Shown here: in pieces, positions 31,401-46,400 of the stretch | How positions within the stretch are numbered: the stretch's first letter is position 1 | How the letters are laid out: each line of letters begins with the position of its first letter | Origin: Symsagittifera roscoffensis | Taxonomy: Eukaryota; Xenacoelomorpha; Acoela; Convolutidae | Reading direction: 5' to 3' | NCBI RefSeq assembly: GCF_963678635.1 | Contig: NC_087062.1 | Span: 65,011,253-65,075,252, forward strand | Length of the DNA stretch: 64,000 nt | Program-made: the position numbers and the translations under genes | Notes under the pieces: generated by a model | Database searches by the model: none | The model's input: the letters and a program-made list of their open reading frames with translations, nothing else | Told to the model about the DNA's origin: nothing

Positions 31401-34400
31401 AACCAGTGCGGGTTTTTGCTGAAGCACCATAGTGACCCCGATCTATGGTGGCTTCTAATTCTGGCAGGGGATATCGAGCTGAATCCGGGGCCGGTGAAAT
31501 GGCCTTGTGGATACTGTGGTGAGGCGGTTAGTAGCAGAGTCTGGTCTATCTACTGTGTGGATTGCAAGAATTGGATACATCAGCGCTGCGCAGGGATGTC
31601 GACCCAAGAGATCAGGGCACATCAGAATTTCAGGTGGCATTGTGGGTGTGTTACAGTTCCTACTGTCCCTGTTGCTCCAGTTGCAGTTCTGCAGCCAGCC
31701 ACCCAAACTCGGAGACCAAGATTGACGACTCCAGTGCCCAGATGTTTGAAGATTTTGCAGCTGAACATCGATGGTTGGAGAGGTAAGGTCACTAGTCTCA
31801 ACGAGTTTCTCGACGAGAAGAAAATTGATGTTGCGTTGTTGCAAGAGACGAAGCTGATGAGTTCTACTGCTGACCCTAGTGCTAATGGGTGGAAAGTCCA
31901 TAGAGCAGAACGCACGGTGCATCTGGTGCAGAATGAGTAACCCCAAGGAGGTTTGGCGGTGCTCGTCAGACCTGGAGTCCAGTCACGAAGGTTAGAAAGT
32001 TTGAATCTTCCGACAGGAGCTGCTTTGGAGTCGTTGGGAGTTTCAGTAGAGACCAAGCATGGCTGGATGAATCTCTGGAATATGTACCGTCCTCCTGCTA
32101 CTGGTGGTGCAGACGTGAGAGATGCTGCGTTGTATTTGAACCATTGGCCTAGAGAGAAGAGTTCTGTTATCTGTGCGGATGTTAATGCGCATGGTTCTTG
32201 GGATGCGAACAGAGATTCCGATCAGTTGGGAGAAGAAATTGACGACTGGTTGATTGACAACAGTATGGCGCATGTGAATAGTGGCATTCCTACACGTGTT
32301 CGGCAGCTGGGTCACGCGATGGTGGAAACGGCACCCGGCATCACCATTGTGCACAGTTCTGTGGCGAGCAGTTGTTCTTGGGATGTGCTGGAGACCATTG
32401 GTTCCGATCATTTGCCAATTCAATTGGTCATTGGCTCTTCAGGGATGAAAGAAGAAGAGACAAAACGCAAGTATAACTTCAACAAAACGGACTGGGAGAA
32501 GTACAGCAGTGTGTGTCACAGGAGTTTGTCAGAGTGGAATGAAGATATGTCACTGGAGAAGAATTACAAGGTCCTGATCGAGACGATGCAGAAGGCAGCT
32601 AAGGAGTCAACTCCCTTCACTAAGGTTGGTGGCAACAGGAAACCTTGGTGGTCTAGTCTCTGTGAGAGCGCGAAGAGGTCTATGAAGGATGCTTTCAGTC
32701 TCTTGAGGAGGAGCCCTTGCGAAGAAAACGTGGAAATGTACAAGAACGCGAAGAAGATGTTTGCTGATACCATCAGAGAAGAAAAACGACGTAGTTGGCG
32801 GGAGTTTGTTGACACGTTGTCTCCGGCGACTCCTAGTACCAAGGTCTGGCGCACGCTTCAAAGTATGGATGGCAGGAAGAAACTGGGATTGCCAGACAAT
32901 CCAGTGTGTGCAGGGGACAAGACCGCTGTCACTGACAAGTCGAAAGCGGAACTTGCAGTGAAAACGTATGCCGCAGCCAGCAAGGTCCAGATCACTAGAG
33001 AGGACTCCAAGGAAGCTTACCTAGCGACTAGAGAAAGTCTGAAAGAAACTTCGGAAGGTGAGCTGGGTGACAGTTTCACCGAAGACGAGTTAGCAAGAGC
33101 TTTACAGAAGATGAAGATTGGAGCTGCCGGCCCAGATGGAGTTGTTCCCCAGATGATCAAGCACTTGCCAGAGAATTGCATCTTGTTTCTGCTTCGTGTC
33201 TTCAATGAGAGCTTACGTCTAGGAAAAGTTCTAGATTGCTGGAAACGTGCAGTCATTGTGCCAATTTTGAAGAATGGTAAACCGCCTTCTCAGATAAAGA
33301 GTTATAGGCCCGTTTCTCTGTTGCCGTGTATTGCCAAAGTTCTGGAGTCTATGATGGAATCCCGCGTTCGTCATTGGGCCGAGAGTACTCACATGATTCC
33401 AGATTGTCAGTCAGGATTTCGTGCCAAACGATCCACAACAGATGTTCTTGCCAATCTCAGCCAAAAGGCATTCGACAACCTACAGATGAAGAAGCGCACA
33501 GTGATCACGGCAGTTGACTTCAAAGGAGCGTTTGATAGGGTGTGGCGTGGTGGTCTTCTTAGAGACTTAGCGAAAGCTGGCCTTCATCCTACTTGCCTGC
33601 GGTGGATCAAGTCGTTTCTTAGCGACAGAAGAGCGTGTGTCAGATGGAACAGTTCTCTTTCCAAGTATAAGGTGTTTCAGCAGGGAGTTCCCCAAGGCTC
33701 ACCTCTGTCCCCTTTGCTTTTTTGTCTTGCCACGGCAAGTTTGCCTACAAGGATTGCTCAGAATGCTCCAGACACGAAAAGTGCCCAATTTGCGGATGAT
33801 TACTCGCTTTATAATGAGGATGTTTCTCCTGATTCAGCAGCAGCTAGAATGCAACCAGCTCTGGAAAGCGTCAGTTCTTGGGCGAGTGATCATTATATGC
33901 TCATTGAACCGTGGAAGACTGAGGGGTTAGTGATCAGCCTGGACCCGAGAGAGACGACAGGCAAAGCACAGCCAGCTCTTCTTCTGGAGAACACACAAGT
34001 TCCTTTCAACAAGCATATCAAGATTCTGGGTGTCAACATTGATACACAGTTGACGTTTTCCGAACACACAAACATCATGGTGAAGAAGATGAGGAATAGG
34101 ACACAACTGCTTTCTAGTTTGTCAGGAAAGAACTGGGGTCTGACATCCACTGACCTTAGAAGATTGTATAATGCCTATGTCAAGCCAGGAGCACTTTACG
34201 CCAGTGAAGTTTGGGGTTCTTTTCTCTCGGACTCGAATTGGAATAAACTGGAGGCATGCAACAACAGAGCAGCAAGAATTATTTGTGGCACGCCAGCAAG
34301 TTCCAATGCCGTCGCTACTCGCGCTGAGGCAAGGCTTTCTTCGTTGAAGCAGTACAGCGACGAAAAGGCAGCCATTTTGTACAGTAAGTTCCTCCGGTTC

Positions 34401-37400
34401 CCGATAGATCATCATCTGCATCTTTTGACAGATGACGGCCCGCCTCAGAGACTGAAAGCAAGAGGGGATAGCAGATTTCGTCCGGACTGGAGAGTTACCG
34501 CTAGAAAGATGATCCAAGATAAACCAGAAAATCTCAGTACGAAAGAGTTTATTCTGACGAATAGAGAAGAAGTGACACTAGAAGATTACCGGCAAAAAGT
34601 GGATGAAGATCACTTACACAGACGAATTTGCAATGGCATGGCTTTGGAGCATTCAACTAACCGTTCAAGAGAAGAGGAAGTTTTGTTGCATAGGCTCCGG
34701 TTGAATCGATGTAGTAACCTAGCTAAAACTGAGCATCTCTTTGGTCGTATTGAATCTCCGCAGTGCCGTCAGTGTGACTGAAGAAGATGAAGACACAGAG
34801 CATTTCATCCTGAAATGCGATAAATGGAATGAAGAAAGAATGTCAACTTTGGGCTCAAACCCCATTATCTCAGTTTTGCAAACAAATCCGGATAAAGTTT
34901 TAATGTTTATTGGCCGAACAGGACGTTTACGTCCCTCATATCATTTATGACGAGCTCCATCAACAACAACAACAACAACATAAGGATTTTCAGGTTTTTT
35001 AAGATTTGATTGTAGTGAGTAAAAAATTAATGTAGTTCACATTCAAATGAGTGGCAGGTAAGTTGATATTTGTTGAACGAGAACAATATTGCGAAAAATT
35101 TGGAATTCAGATTAATGAAGAAATGCGCAGATTAATGACCCTTGCGATGACTAGTTTTTTTTTTTCGTAAACAACGTCCACAGGATCTTCACTTCTAGAG
35201 GATCACTTCTAAAGGATCTTTCAGCTGACATGCTCAATATCTTGAAGATTCAAATAAATTAACTATCACCTAGCTAGTAATTACTTCAAGTCCGTTTCAG
35301 TTTGTAATTATTTTTTCAAAAAAACCTCAATTTTTCGGGTTCTTGGTTTTCGTACTAGTTTATGTCGGTTCATTTTCCGTTTTTTAAACGCTGTTTGTTT
35401 ACCTGGTAGGGTTTTTATTGGATTACTTTTAAAGCATGGGTATTGTTCGAATTTAAACAGTTTTTACTATCAATGAAACTTCACAAATTTGTAAATTTAC
35501 CATGTCTGACATCGAGTTTTTTTGTTTTTTTTTTTTTCATTTTTTTTTCGTTTTTTTTTTCAAAGATTCAAACAGTTTTAGTTTTTGCTATATCAACTTA
35601 GTCAACCTAGTTTGCGTAACTTCAAGGGCAAAATATATCCGTTTGGGATTATGTAATTCAGTTTGGATGGGTGGTAAAAGCTTCAAATTAAATGAAATTT
35701 TTTATGACAACAGTTTTGTTTTCGGCTCAACAGGTTTCGATCCAGTTTTTCGCTTTTGTTGCCGCTGGGTAAATCATTTCCATTTTTAAAGGGCTGTTTA
35801 TGAACTTCATCGGATATAAAAATAAAGTTTTCGTAGCTGTAATTTCTCAACTTTAGTCTAGTTATTTTATCAAGTAATTTTTTCCAACATAATTTTTCAG
35901 ATTTTTTTTGGAAATTCTGTCTTTTTTTTCACTATTTTTTACTTTGAAGCGCAATGGGTTTTTTGCTTGGCAAGTGTTGCGAAGCTCCGCTTCGCCTCTG
36001 AGTTTAATTATTCAATTTGATATTAACACTTGCGAAGCAAAGTGTTTATGTACGAGCTTTCTTTTTTTTCCAATCTCAAATGTAAGTGCTACTTTTGGTG
36101 GCACTTTTGAATCGGCAGGCTGCGGTAGAAGTATAATATCATATGTGCTTTGACATTTGATTAGTAAAAAGTTAATTTAGCATATGGCATAAAAGCAATC
36201 TTCTTCATCGTTAAATTCATCGCTACGTGAAATTTTAGTTCACCTGTTTTTTGTATATAGAGGTGTTTTGAATGTCTGAAGCAATGATTTGTTACCTCTT
36301 ATTAATTTTGCCGTAAAATTTAAACCAGTGAAACAAATGAAACCGACATCATCTAATTTTGTTAAACACTGTTTCAAGTGATAATGATTGAAGCGAGTTT
36401 TTACTTATTTAGGTCGAGTGCTTTTTTATGGAAAAGTCTAAAAAGTTGTTCATGCTCAAATATAAGTTTTGGCGGGCTGACATCTGATTTCTTTTCAAGT
36501 TCAATTCAATTAATTTGCTAAAAAGGAAGGAAATTGTAGAATTCTCCGTGGTATTTAAAAAACCTTTTGAACCAGTTTATTAAATTGATTTTTTGTCAAA
36601 GAAATTAATAGTAAAAGACGTTCAAGGTCATATATTTTCAAATGAGCAAGTATATTTTCAAATGAAACATTTAGGAATTAAGGGTGCCTTACTTTTACTG
36701 GCTATGTTTAAAGATCCGTAATCCATGAAACATGAAAGCAATCGTTAACTATGGCAATTACTGTTTGTGCAACAATCATCGAGGTCCGTCTGTTTTTTTT
36801 TTCTGGGTATATTGGACTGATAGATTCCACATTTCAGTGAACTGGTGCCTAATTACGACAGTGCTACTTTCCGCATCAGCAACTTCAATCAACTCCAGCA
36901 GAAGGCGGATCCAGTGTACAGTCCACCTCTGGTAGTGAATGGACTCAGCTGGAGGCTGAAAGTGTACCCTGATGGCAATGGGGTGGTCAGGGGAAGCTAT
37001 CTTTCTGTTTTCCTGGAACTCACTGCAGGCATACCGGAGACGTCCAAGTGAGTTGTGAAATTATAATTGTCTAAATTTTCAAAGTATTGTTTGTGATCGA
37101 GCACTGATCTTAACTGAGGTGGTGGCACAACTGATATATTAAAGTAGAGGTCTTTATTACTGTCAAATAAAAATTTGGGCGCAAAAAATATCCGAGAAAT
37201 AACTCTTAATTTCAGATGCTTTCTTGTAATATTTTTGATTCCGTAGTTCTAGTGTACCTTAGTGACAAAAATGTGTATTTAGATACGAGTATCGCATAGA
37301 GATGGTCCACCACTCGCATCCCGACGACAGTCGCAACGTCGTGAGGGAGTTCGCATCTGATTTTGAAGTAGGAGAGTGCTGGGGCTACAACAGATTCTTC

Positions 37401-40400
37401 CGACTGGACCTGCTGGCAATCGATGGGTTCCATGACCTCCGCTCAGACTGTCTTACGCTTCAGTTCCAAGTCAGACCACCCAATTTCCACCAAAAGTGCA
37501 GAGATCTCCAATGGTACGCTGAAATAGCTGTGATTAAAAGATATTGCCTCGCTCGAATTATTTAATGCTTTTTTCAATAATTCAATTAACCAGCTTTTCT
37601 TACAAATCTGCGAAAAAGTGAGTTTTGCGTATAATGGTTCATCAATTAACACTTGTGGTAGTACTCAATAGGCATATGGTGTTGTGGTAAAACACCTGAT
37701 TGAGGCTCCAATGGTCTTAAGGTTCGAGACTATCGTTTTTTTTTCTATTGCAGCACGCGATTTTGGAAATAACCATTTATACTTATTTTTACTCAAGCGA
37801 GCTTACTGTTATGGGGTCAGTCCTCTTTGATCCAATGCTTACTCGTATAATTAGTGCCCATCAAAATTCTACTTCTTATTGGCTGTTTTATTAGAATTTG
37901 TTTTATTAAGAGTAATGAACATAGTGAAGACTCTTATATATGTCTTGCTGATTTTTTTTCAGGATATGTCTTAAAATGTTCTAATAGCTACAGATGTGCA
38001 TTCACACAATCTTGCATTTTTGAATGCACTTAGGTATATATGCACTTTTTGAGTTCAATTGAAATTCATCTGAAAGTTACGTAAATAGCTTTCTCCACAT
38101 ACGAACGTGGAAATGGCGCGAAAAAACGTGAACCATTTACCATTTCTAGTTTCGAAAGTGGAATTTAATTTTTAGATTTCCAACGGAACAGTAGCGTGCC
38201 GGGGGAGGAACAGTAGCGTGCCGCGCGCCATAAAAACGTAATTTTTTGGGTCAAAATTTTCCAAAAGTGCCTCAAAACGCCTTTTTTGGCTTCTTTTTTT
38301 TTGAAAAATTTGCCTGCGGCGCAAACTTTTTTTTCACAAAATAGGGTCCTCATACTATTTTAGACACAGCTCGGAAAATCAAATTAGTCTAAAAAAGTAA
38401 GCAAAATTTTGAATTTTTTTTTTCGATAAACCGCTCTCCCTAGAAAAATTTCTGCGCACGCCACTGCAACGGAATAAAAACTTTACCTATTGATCCAGTT
38501 TTTTCAAGTTGGGTTAATGTTATCAAAAAAGCGAATACCAGTAAGTAGGTACTGATGTTTTTTTTGTGTTGTCCATGCTCAAGTTTTGTTTTACGCGGTT
38601 TGATTTTTGATTTTTTGAGTCGATGAGCGAAAAGTCTTAAAATTTGTTCAGGCTCAAATTTTGTTTTTCGCGGTTTGATTTTTGATTTCTTTTGAAGTTA
38701 AGTTCATTTCCTTTGTTAAAATGAATGCAAATCCCACTGTTTATCTGCAAAATGTAAAGGTCATCGACTTTAAAAGTGACTTTTATTTTAAAAAGAAAAT
38801 TTTAATTATAAAAAAAGTGCCAATCTTAATTTGTTTTTGAAGTTCGAAGCGATTTAAGGCCATATATTTAAAATACTTTCTTCAAATTGTTCAAAGTTTT
38901 TTGTTTCATTACAAGTCAGTTTTTTGTTTCATTTGGTTTTTCATTGACACTTTTCTAACTGGTTGTTGGCTATGTTTTAGGTATGTCGGTCAACTTCAGC
39001 AGAAGGTGGAAGGTCAGAAGCAGCAATTATCTGATTATAAAGAGCGATTCAGTTCAGACAGGTGCAGATCAATTGATGTTCCTGAAGGTAAGTTCCATTA
39101 TCACACTAGCGAACTTCTGTGAGCGTTAGTGTTATGCTACGACCATTTTTTTCTAACCTAAGTCGCAAATATTAGTGCAAACTTTGGGGCACTTTAACAG
39201 CTTTTTGATAGCATGTGCTTTGACATTAAAATAGTAATAAGTTGACACAGTTGATACATTTTAAATTCATCAAATGAACCCAAATAGCTATTTGGTTGAA
39301 ACAAAAACAATTATAAAACTCGATTTCCGAAATTTTCTACCTTAATATATCCGCAATTTTTTGAAACGCATAATTTATAATGTGGCTTTTCACTTTCTAA
39401 TTTATTAGATGCACAATTAGTGTGGACGCCTTCAGTTTGTTATATTCCAAACTATTACTTGCAAAATTGTATCTATTTGTAATTGGTGCCACTTTTACTG
39501 CATAGAATTGGCAATTTGTTAGCATATGTAGCTGCTTTATTTATGACAATTGTTGCCGGTTGTGAAGCGATAATTCTCGAGGTCACAGGTTGGAAGCCCA
39601 TACGTAGAAAAGTTTAACTACTTCGAGGCTTATTACTATCTTTTCTTAATTCAATTAATAAAGCTGCTTTTTTGTCGGGTTCTCGCTAGTGTTTGCGAAG
39701 CGCAGTTTCTCATCTGTGTCAAAAATTGCTATTTTTTCTAGTTTTCTCTAAGCAGTTTTGCAGAAGTGGAGATGTTAATTAAATTTAGGTTCAGAAACTG
39801 CCAACTCTAGCATGTCAATGGTAGCATCTGGCGATAATCCAGCTGCCGTCGCAGCTCAATCCTCAGCTGCGGCTAACAATGTCTCTCAAAATAACGAGGC
39901 CGAAACTACAACGGAAGATTCAGAAGAAATCATAAATTTAACTCCAGGGACTCCTGCCATAGCAGAAAATGAGGAGAATGATGTTGACGAGGAAACGATG
40001 TCTGCAGACAATGACATTGACCTTGAAACCGCTATTGGAGCAGTAGGGATAAGTGTGAGTACTGCCGAGTCACCTATTGCAAATATTGTGCCTCCGCCCC
40101 CTCCTGTACTGAGTTCGCGTCCATCCAGTGCGGGGTTTCACGCGAGTAGGAGAAACAATCATGAAGAAAGAGTAAGTGTTACTGGCGACGATGAAGCAAT
40201 ATCTTATTCATCGACTAGATCGAACAGGGATCAAACTGAGAGAGGGCAGCCAACGCAACAGAGATCTGGTCGAGGTTAGATATAAGACGATTTTAGGCTT
40301 ATTAATGCGATCAAAGTTTCAGGCAATCTTTTTAAAATGCAAATTATTTTCAATACCGTGTTGAAAGATGTTAAATTACTTTCGTAGCTAGGAATTTCGT

Positions 40401-43400
40401 AACATTCTTTGCACTATCACAGACTAAGCTTGCGTTCATATTCGCTCATGGTTTGAACTGAAGTTAAAATTAATTCTGAGTCATTTGGTTTAGGAACTAC
40501 CAATAATTTTGGTTCAACGGATACATCGCTTCCTTCTACGTCAGCATTTAATAATGACAACAGCAGAGCAAGCACCGAAATAGTTAATTACGACGAAATG
40601 GCGCACGCAGATCTGCTAAGATATGTTGAGAGTCTTAAGTTGAAAGACTCAGCGGCAGCAGCTGTTGCGAGAGAAGCACATGCTTTACTGGCGTCATCCA
40701 GAGCTAATAGCTCTTCAACTTCGGTGCAAAATGACATTCCAGTCAGCAATTCGAGACATTCCTCAGCTGATGGTCAGAAACCTGCTTCACAGTTTCAAAG
40801 TCAGCAACTGATGTTTGGCGATTCGCCTCTAGCCGCCAACGGAGCGGCGGCAAGAAGTGACGCAGATAATCAACTGACTGCGGAGGCCTTTTGCAGATAT
40901 ATGGACCAGTTGAGTCGCAATAGTGGAAACTATCAAGGTAAGATAAATTATGTAAGGGTCTTTTTGAACAATTTTAGTGTTAAGCAACCGATAGTGTAAA
41001 TCCGATTATTTCAAGATACTGGCAATGAACATAGGTACGCGATATAAGGTAGATATGTATCCAGTCTCCGAAAAATGACTTCGGTGGCATGTACATATTG
41101 TTGCAAAAGTTATGCTATTAGGTTCGAATAGTTTGCAACATCCAGGAACCAACAGTGCGCCTTCTTCTTCCTCGACGCACTCACAACAGGAAATGCTACT
41201 TAGTCTGAACTCCTCCCTACAGCAGGTCCACAACTCACTCATAGACCTCGCAAATAGCATGACTTCAACATCGCCCTCCAACAATCTGCAAAACAACACT
41301 GCTAACAGTCCTGCAGCTCCGGCTGTGAACTCGATGACGGAGCAACTGGAACTGGCAATGAGGCAGCAGCAGAATCACAATGGTATCTCTGCTGTCGGCA
41401 GCGGGAGTTTTCACCAGCAACAGGGTAGCAGTGGTCAACAGACGGGGACGGGTGCAATAAGGCGATCGCAAGTGTCCACTTCATGTGCTCCTGATTTCAA
41501 CAAAGGTCAGTCTTCTCAATTGATTTAAGAATCATTCGAGGGTGAAAGAACAGCATTCATAACAGTGGTAACGAGCACTTTCAGTGTTTTCAAATGCGCT
41601 AATTTTCAATATAAATTGTAACGTAAAACTTATCAATTGTTAATGAGCGAAGTGATTTATCACTTATTTAGATCGTGTGATTTTTATTTGATTGATGGAG
41701 TAAGACCTGAGAACAGACAAAATTATACTTTTAACAAGCCGTGCTCATTAGGTGCCACTTTTACCGTTGACAATTTCAAAGCATCTGTAGTTACTTTTTT
41801 TAGCCATTGTCTCAGTAATTCTTTGTTTGTTTGATTCACTGCAGTTTGATTCCGCACTAGGCGAAAGTTTTATATTTTGATTTTTTCCCTTGTTTTGAAC
41901 TTTTTTCTAATAAAAACTTTTAGACATACTTTATGGCTTGTTTTGCGAATTGTAGCTTTTTCTGTGTCATTTTTACATTTAATGACTTATAGTACGACTA
42001 TTCTTTTTTTCTAACCTAAGTCTCAAATATTGGTGCTACTTTTGGTGGCACCATTACGGCTTTTTGATCGCATGTGCTTTGACATTCGAATAGTATTAAT
42101 TTAACACAGTTGAGGCATTTTTTATTCGTCAAATGAACCGAAAAAAGCTATTTGTTTCAAACAACAACAATAAAAACTCGAATTCAGAAATTTTCTAGAT
42201 CAGTATAGCTCGCAATTTTTTTTGAAATACCTAATTTATTCATACTGCCACCTTATGCTTTCCAATTTACTACATGCAAAGTTAGTGTTGATGGCTTCAG
42301 TTTGGTATATTCCAAGTTACATGCAAAATTGTGTCTATTTGTGTTTGGTGCCCTTTTTGCTGCATCGCATTGGCAATTTATGTGGCTGCTTTATTTGCGA
42401 CTAGGTTTGCTGGTTGTTAAGCGTTCGTGGCAGGGCGTGAGACTCCAATTTTCAAGGCCGCAGGTTCGAATCCGTTACGTAGTAACGTTTTACTAATTCG
42501 AGGCCTTTTTCTATTTTTTTTCTTATTTAACTTTATAAAGCTGCTTTTTTGTCGTGTTCTCGCTAACTGTTTGCGAAGCGCAGCTTAGCCTCTGCCTATT
42601 AATTTATGATGGATTGCAAGATGCCAATTTGAGATAATTGAAGCGCGGTATATCAATACGTTACTAGACGAAAAGAATATCAACTTGTGGGGAAAAATTC
42701 AAAAAAAAATCTGAAAAATTTTCAAATAATTTCCCTCGAAATTGTTCACTCTCAAATTTATTTTTGATTGAAATTTGACTTTAAAGTGCAATTTAAATAT
42801 GTTTGCTTATTGCAAGCAGATTATACTGAGCAAAAACGAAACTGCTAATAGTGGCAATTGAATTATTTAATTTTCAAAACTGGACTTTATTTTTCAGAAT
42901 CTCCGACGGAACAATAATTAATACATCGTTTTTTTTAAATTGGTTTTCTTTAATCAAGATATTTTTTCAATGCTAAAAGATCTTGAAATTAAACAGCTTC
43001 AAGGTTAAAATGCTTTTCACCATTAACCGAGGACATTTCTTGGTTCATTTTCGTAAGTCGGTCATTTTGTTGGGCTCCTTGAGTTTATTGACACTTTTCC
43101 AACTGTCTGTTGGCTATGATTTTGCTTTTCAACATTTTTAAAGAGCACCGCTCGGTCAAAACTTGAATTGAAATGTGAAAGCACTAAGACTCTGTTTCCA
43201 TTAGCTTCATCTGCTGTATTTTTGCTTGCGTAGGCAAGGTGCAACTTCGCCTCTGTGCTTGAAACATTTCCAGCGGTCATGTTGTTTATTCGCGATTTTT
43301 ATAAATTTTATAGAGAGTTTGATGTATAGGGTCATTAATTTTTTAACAATTGTCTTTTGGCTCTGTTTTAGCTGTGAAATGCTGCAAATTTAAACGTTCG

Positions 43401-46400
43401 TTGAATTTTTCCGATGAACGTGGCAAAAGTCATTTATTCGGTAAATCTGATGTCTATTCCTGTTAATCTGATCTACCTAATCAATTTCCCATATGTTCGT
43501 TCAAGTGGAACAAATGCGTACTTTCTTAGATCGATCACTACGAGGTGCAACCAAAAGAGATCCGACGAGTTTTGTGGACTTCGAGCATCTCCAGAGCTGC
43601 CGAAGTAGAGGGGCACAATCTGCTCAGAGAAGTTAGTTTTTAAGAGTAATGAACGTAGTGAAGACTCTTATATACGTTTTGGTGTTTTTTTTTCTTCAGG
43701 AAATAGTCTTAAAATTTTCTAATAGCTACAGATGTGCATTCACACAATCATGCATTTTTGAATGCACTGTATACAGAGCTGATTTAAATTATCGGAACAA
43801 AACGAACAACACTTGAATTTTCAAACACGTTTTTCTCAAATTGGGTCAAGATTAGACAAAAAATGAAGAGAACAAAAGTTGCTTAGAATTTCATCAGAAT
43901 TAATATGGTACAACTTTTTCTCCAAAATTCTCAGTCAAAATTTTACCCCAAAAATGGGTCATTTTGGCTTTTTCAAATTAATCATGAATTACGCTGAAAC
44001 TACTTTGTTAATTGATGAAAAATATCACAAGAAGCCTCTTACACAGCCCAAGAAAGTACTAAAATGGTTAAATCTCCAAATATTTGACTAAATTGTTTAA
44101 AATTTGTTTTTATATAGATTTTGGATTTTATATAGTAAATATCACCTTTCTTGACTATCAAGCAAAGATATTTTCTCTTATACGGGTTTCTGGAGGTTTA
44201 ACCCTTCTAGAATTTTGTAGGGTTTTGTTGGGCTTCTTGTGATATATAATTCTCATCAATTAACAAAGTAGTTTTAGCGTAATTCTTGATTAATTGAAAA
44301 AGGCCAAAATGACCTATTTTTGGGTTAAAATTTTGGTTGAGAATTTCGGAGAAAAACTTGCGCCACATTTTAATTGTGATGAAATTCTAAGCAATTTTTG
44401 TTCTCTTCTATTTTGTCTAATCTTAACGCAATTTGCGAAAAATGGGCTGCAAAGTTCAAATTTTGTCCGGATAATTTAAATCAGCACTGTATATGCACTT
44501 TTTGAGTTCAATTGAAATTCATCTGCTGAGAGTGAAGTAAATAACACTCTCCAAATACAAACGTGGAAATGGCGCAAAAACGTGTACGGTTTCTAGTTTC
44601 GAAGGTGGAATTTAATTTTTAGATTTCCGGTGGAATAAAAATTTTTACCTGTAGATCCAGTTTTCTCAAGTTGTCGCTTTCTGACACGTACTTGGGACTA
44701 TTGTTTTTTTGCTGGTGAGCCTTATTTATATGAAGGTTAAAGGTAAAGGTTAACCATCATTTAACAATTGGCCAATTAGGTCGATGGCGAGAAAAAAGTC
44801 ATCCAGTAGGACGAACTTCATTGCCTCAAAACAGCGATGCCAATTGGCGAGACGAATTGACAGTGAGTCCTAACTCCTCCGCGGATCTGAACATCTCAAT
44901 GCAGGCAATGACCAGCCAAAAGCCAATTCCTGCAGGCAGCGCCAGTAACTTCTCATCTAATAACGCCTTTAAGTTATCACAGATGTTACAGCGTGCCTCT
45001 ATGGGTCGAGGACCTCGCTACTCTTTAAACGCGTCTGGAAGTAGTTCTCAGGGTGAAGGGTCAATGAGGTCTCAGTTTGAGGCAAATATCCGATCGGCAC
45101 GAAGTCATAGAATGCCCTCGGCAAGCGATGATCAGTGTAGCGGAAGCGCAGATGACAACAACGACGACGAATCTGTGAGTAGCATGAGCGATAATGAGAA
45201 TACTGAAATGACTGAGGCGGTTGCGGTCAACATTCGATCGAGACGCAATCAGTTGGATGTGGATGTAATCTCAGGGCGTGGTCAAGGACAAAGTCAGGAA
45301 CGAATTCGATTGCCAGATTTGATGAGCAGCCATGAAAGTAATGATTTTGGAACTGCTCGTACTTTACAAGCTACGAGTGTAGATCACGAAACAAGTTAGT
45401 TGGAGTATTACTTTTAGTTGGACGAGAAATGCATTAGAGAACACTGCACTTTTCAACAAACAAAACATCAGAAAAACTGGAGAAAAGAACACATACAAAT
45501 CACGGATTGACAGTTATACCGCAAATTTTAACAGTTACAGAGTGTTCTAATGCCGTATAATTGTCAATCCGTGATTTGTATGTGTTCTTTTCTCCAGTTT
45601 TTGTGATAGTTTGTTTAATTTCTGGTGAAAAGTGCAATTTTTTACCGTGTAGTGATACTGAGTGACGAAGAGGATGATGACGATGACGACGGTCATCCAC
45701 AAGTGAGTCATCTCAATATAGAGAATGGAGAGGGAGTGGCGCGTTCGTCTCTCATGGGGGGATACGACGTGGACGAGGGAGATGAAGACGATGACGACGA
45801 CTACAGCACAGAAGACGAAGAAGAGATTCAAGGCCAACAAGAAGTAAGAGCTCAGGTAAATTGCCTAAGTTCAAGGAAATCATTGCAAACAAGGTTATTT
45901 TTATGTTCACCTAGTCTTTCGACGCTTCGAATAGATATGAATATATTTTTTATCTTGAAAAAGTTAGCGAAATTTGAACTGATTGAATACTAAGTTGGAA
46001 CGGAAAAATGAGCAGGATAATTTTTTGAAACTAGAGAAAGCGTATATGAGAAATAGCTTCATCTAGTGTTGCTAGAAACAAAATCAACCACAAATACTAT
46101 TATTCAATTCAGTAAAAAAAATTTTGAACTTCAACATAATAAACACCTAATATATACGAATGTATACATATGTATTTACACCAGTGATCAGCTCGGTGTA
46201 TTATTACGAACCTTCTTTTTTAATTAACCTAACTCGCCTAACTTTTTAAATTAGCCTATCTTATTAACCTAAAAGTGTTCATTAAAAATTTTCACTTATT
46301 TGGAAATTCCACTATAGCATTGGAAAATACATAGCATATGTTGTGCTTTGTTTGTGGCACCAATTAATTTGTGTTTAGTACCTATTTGTGTTTGGTATCT

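Larger units (their letters stand above)
31240..34985 (+). mobile_element. Non-LTR retrotransposon with 2A-like peptide, PHD finger, endonuclease and RT
   Basis: Fills most of TRIM37 intron 6. It is recognised by the order 2A motif, PHD finger, apurinic-type endonuclease, reverse transcriptase and C-terminal zinc motif, and ends in a (CAA)n tail at about 34,958-34,981. The 5' end is not sharp: the frame opens near 31,250 with no ATG before the 2A motif, so the copy may be 5' truncated. 'taagg' at about 31,242 and 34,981 could be the core of a target duplication. The domain order suggests the I/Jockey/CR1 group, without certainty. Confidence 0.88.
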
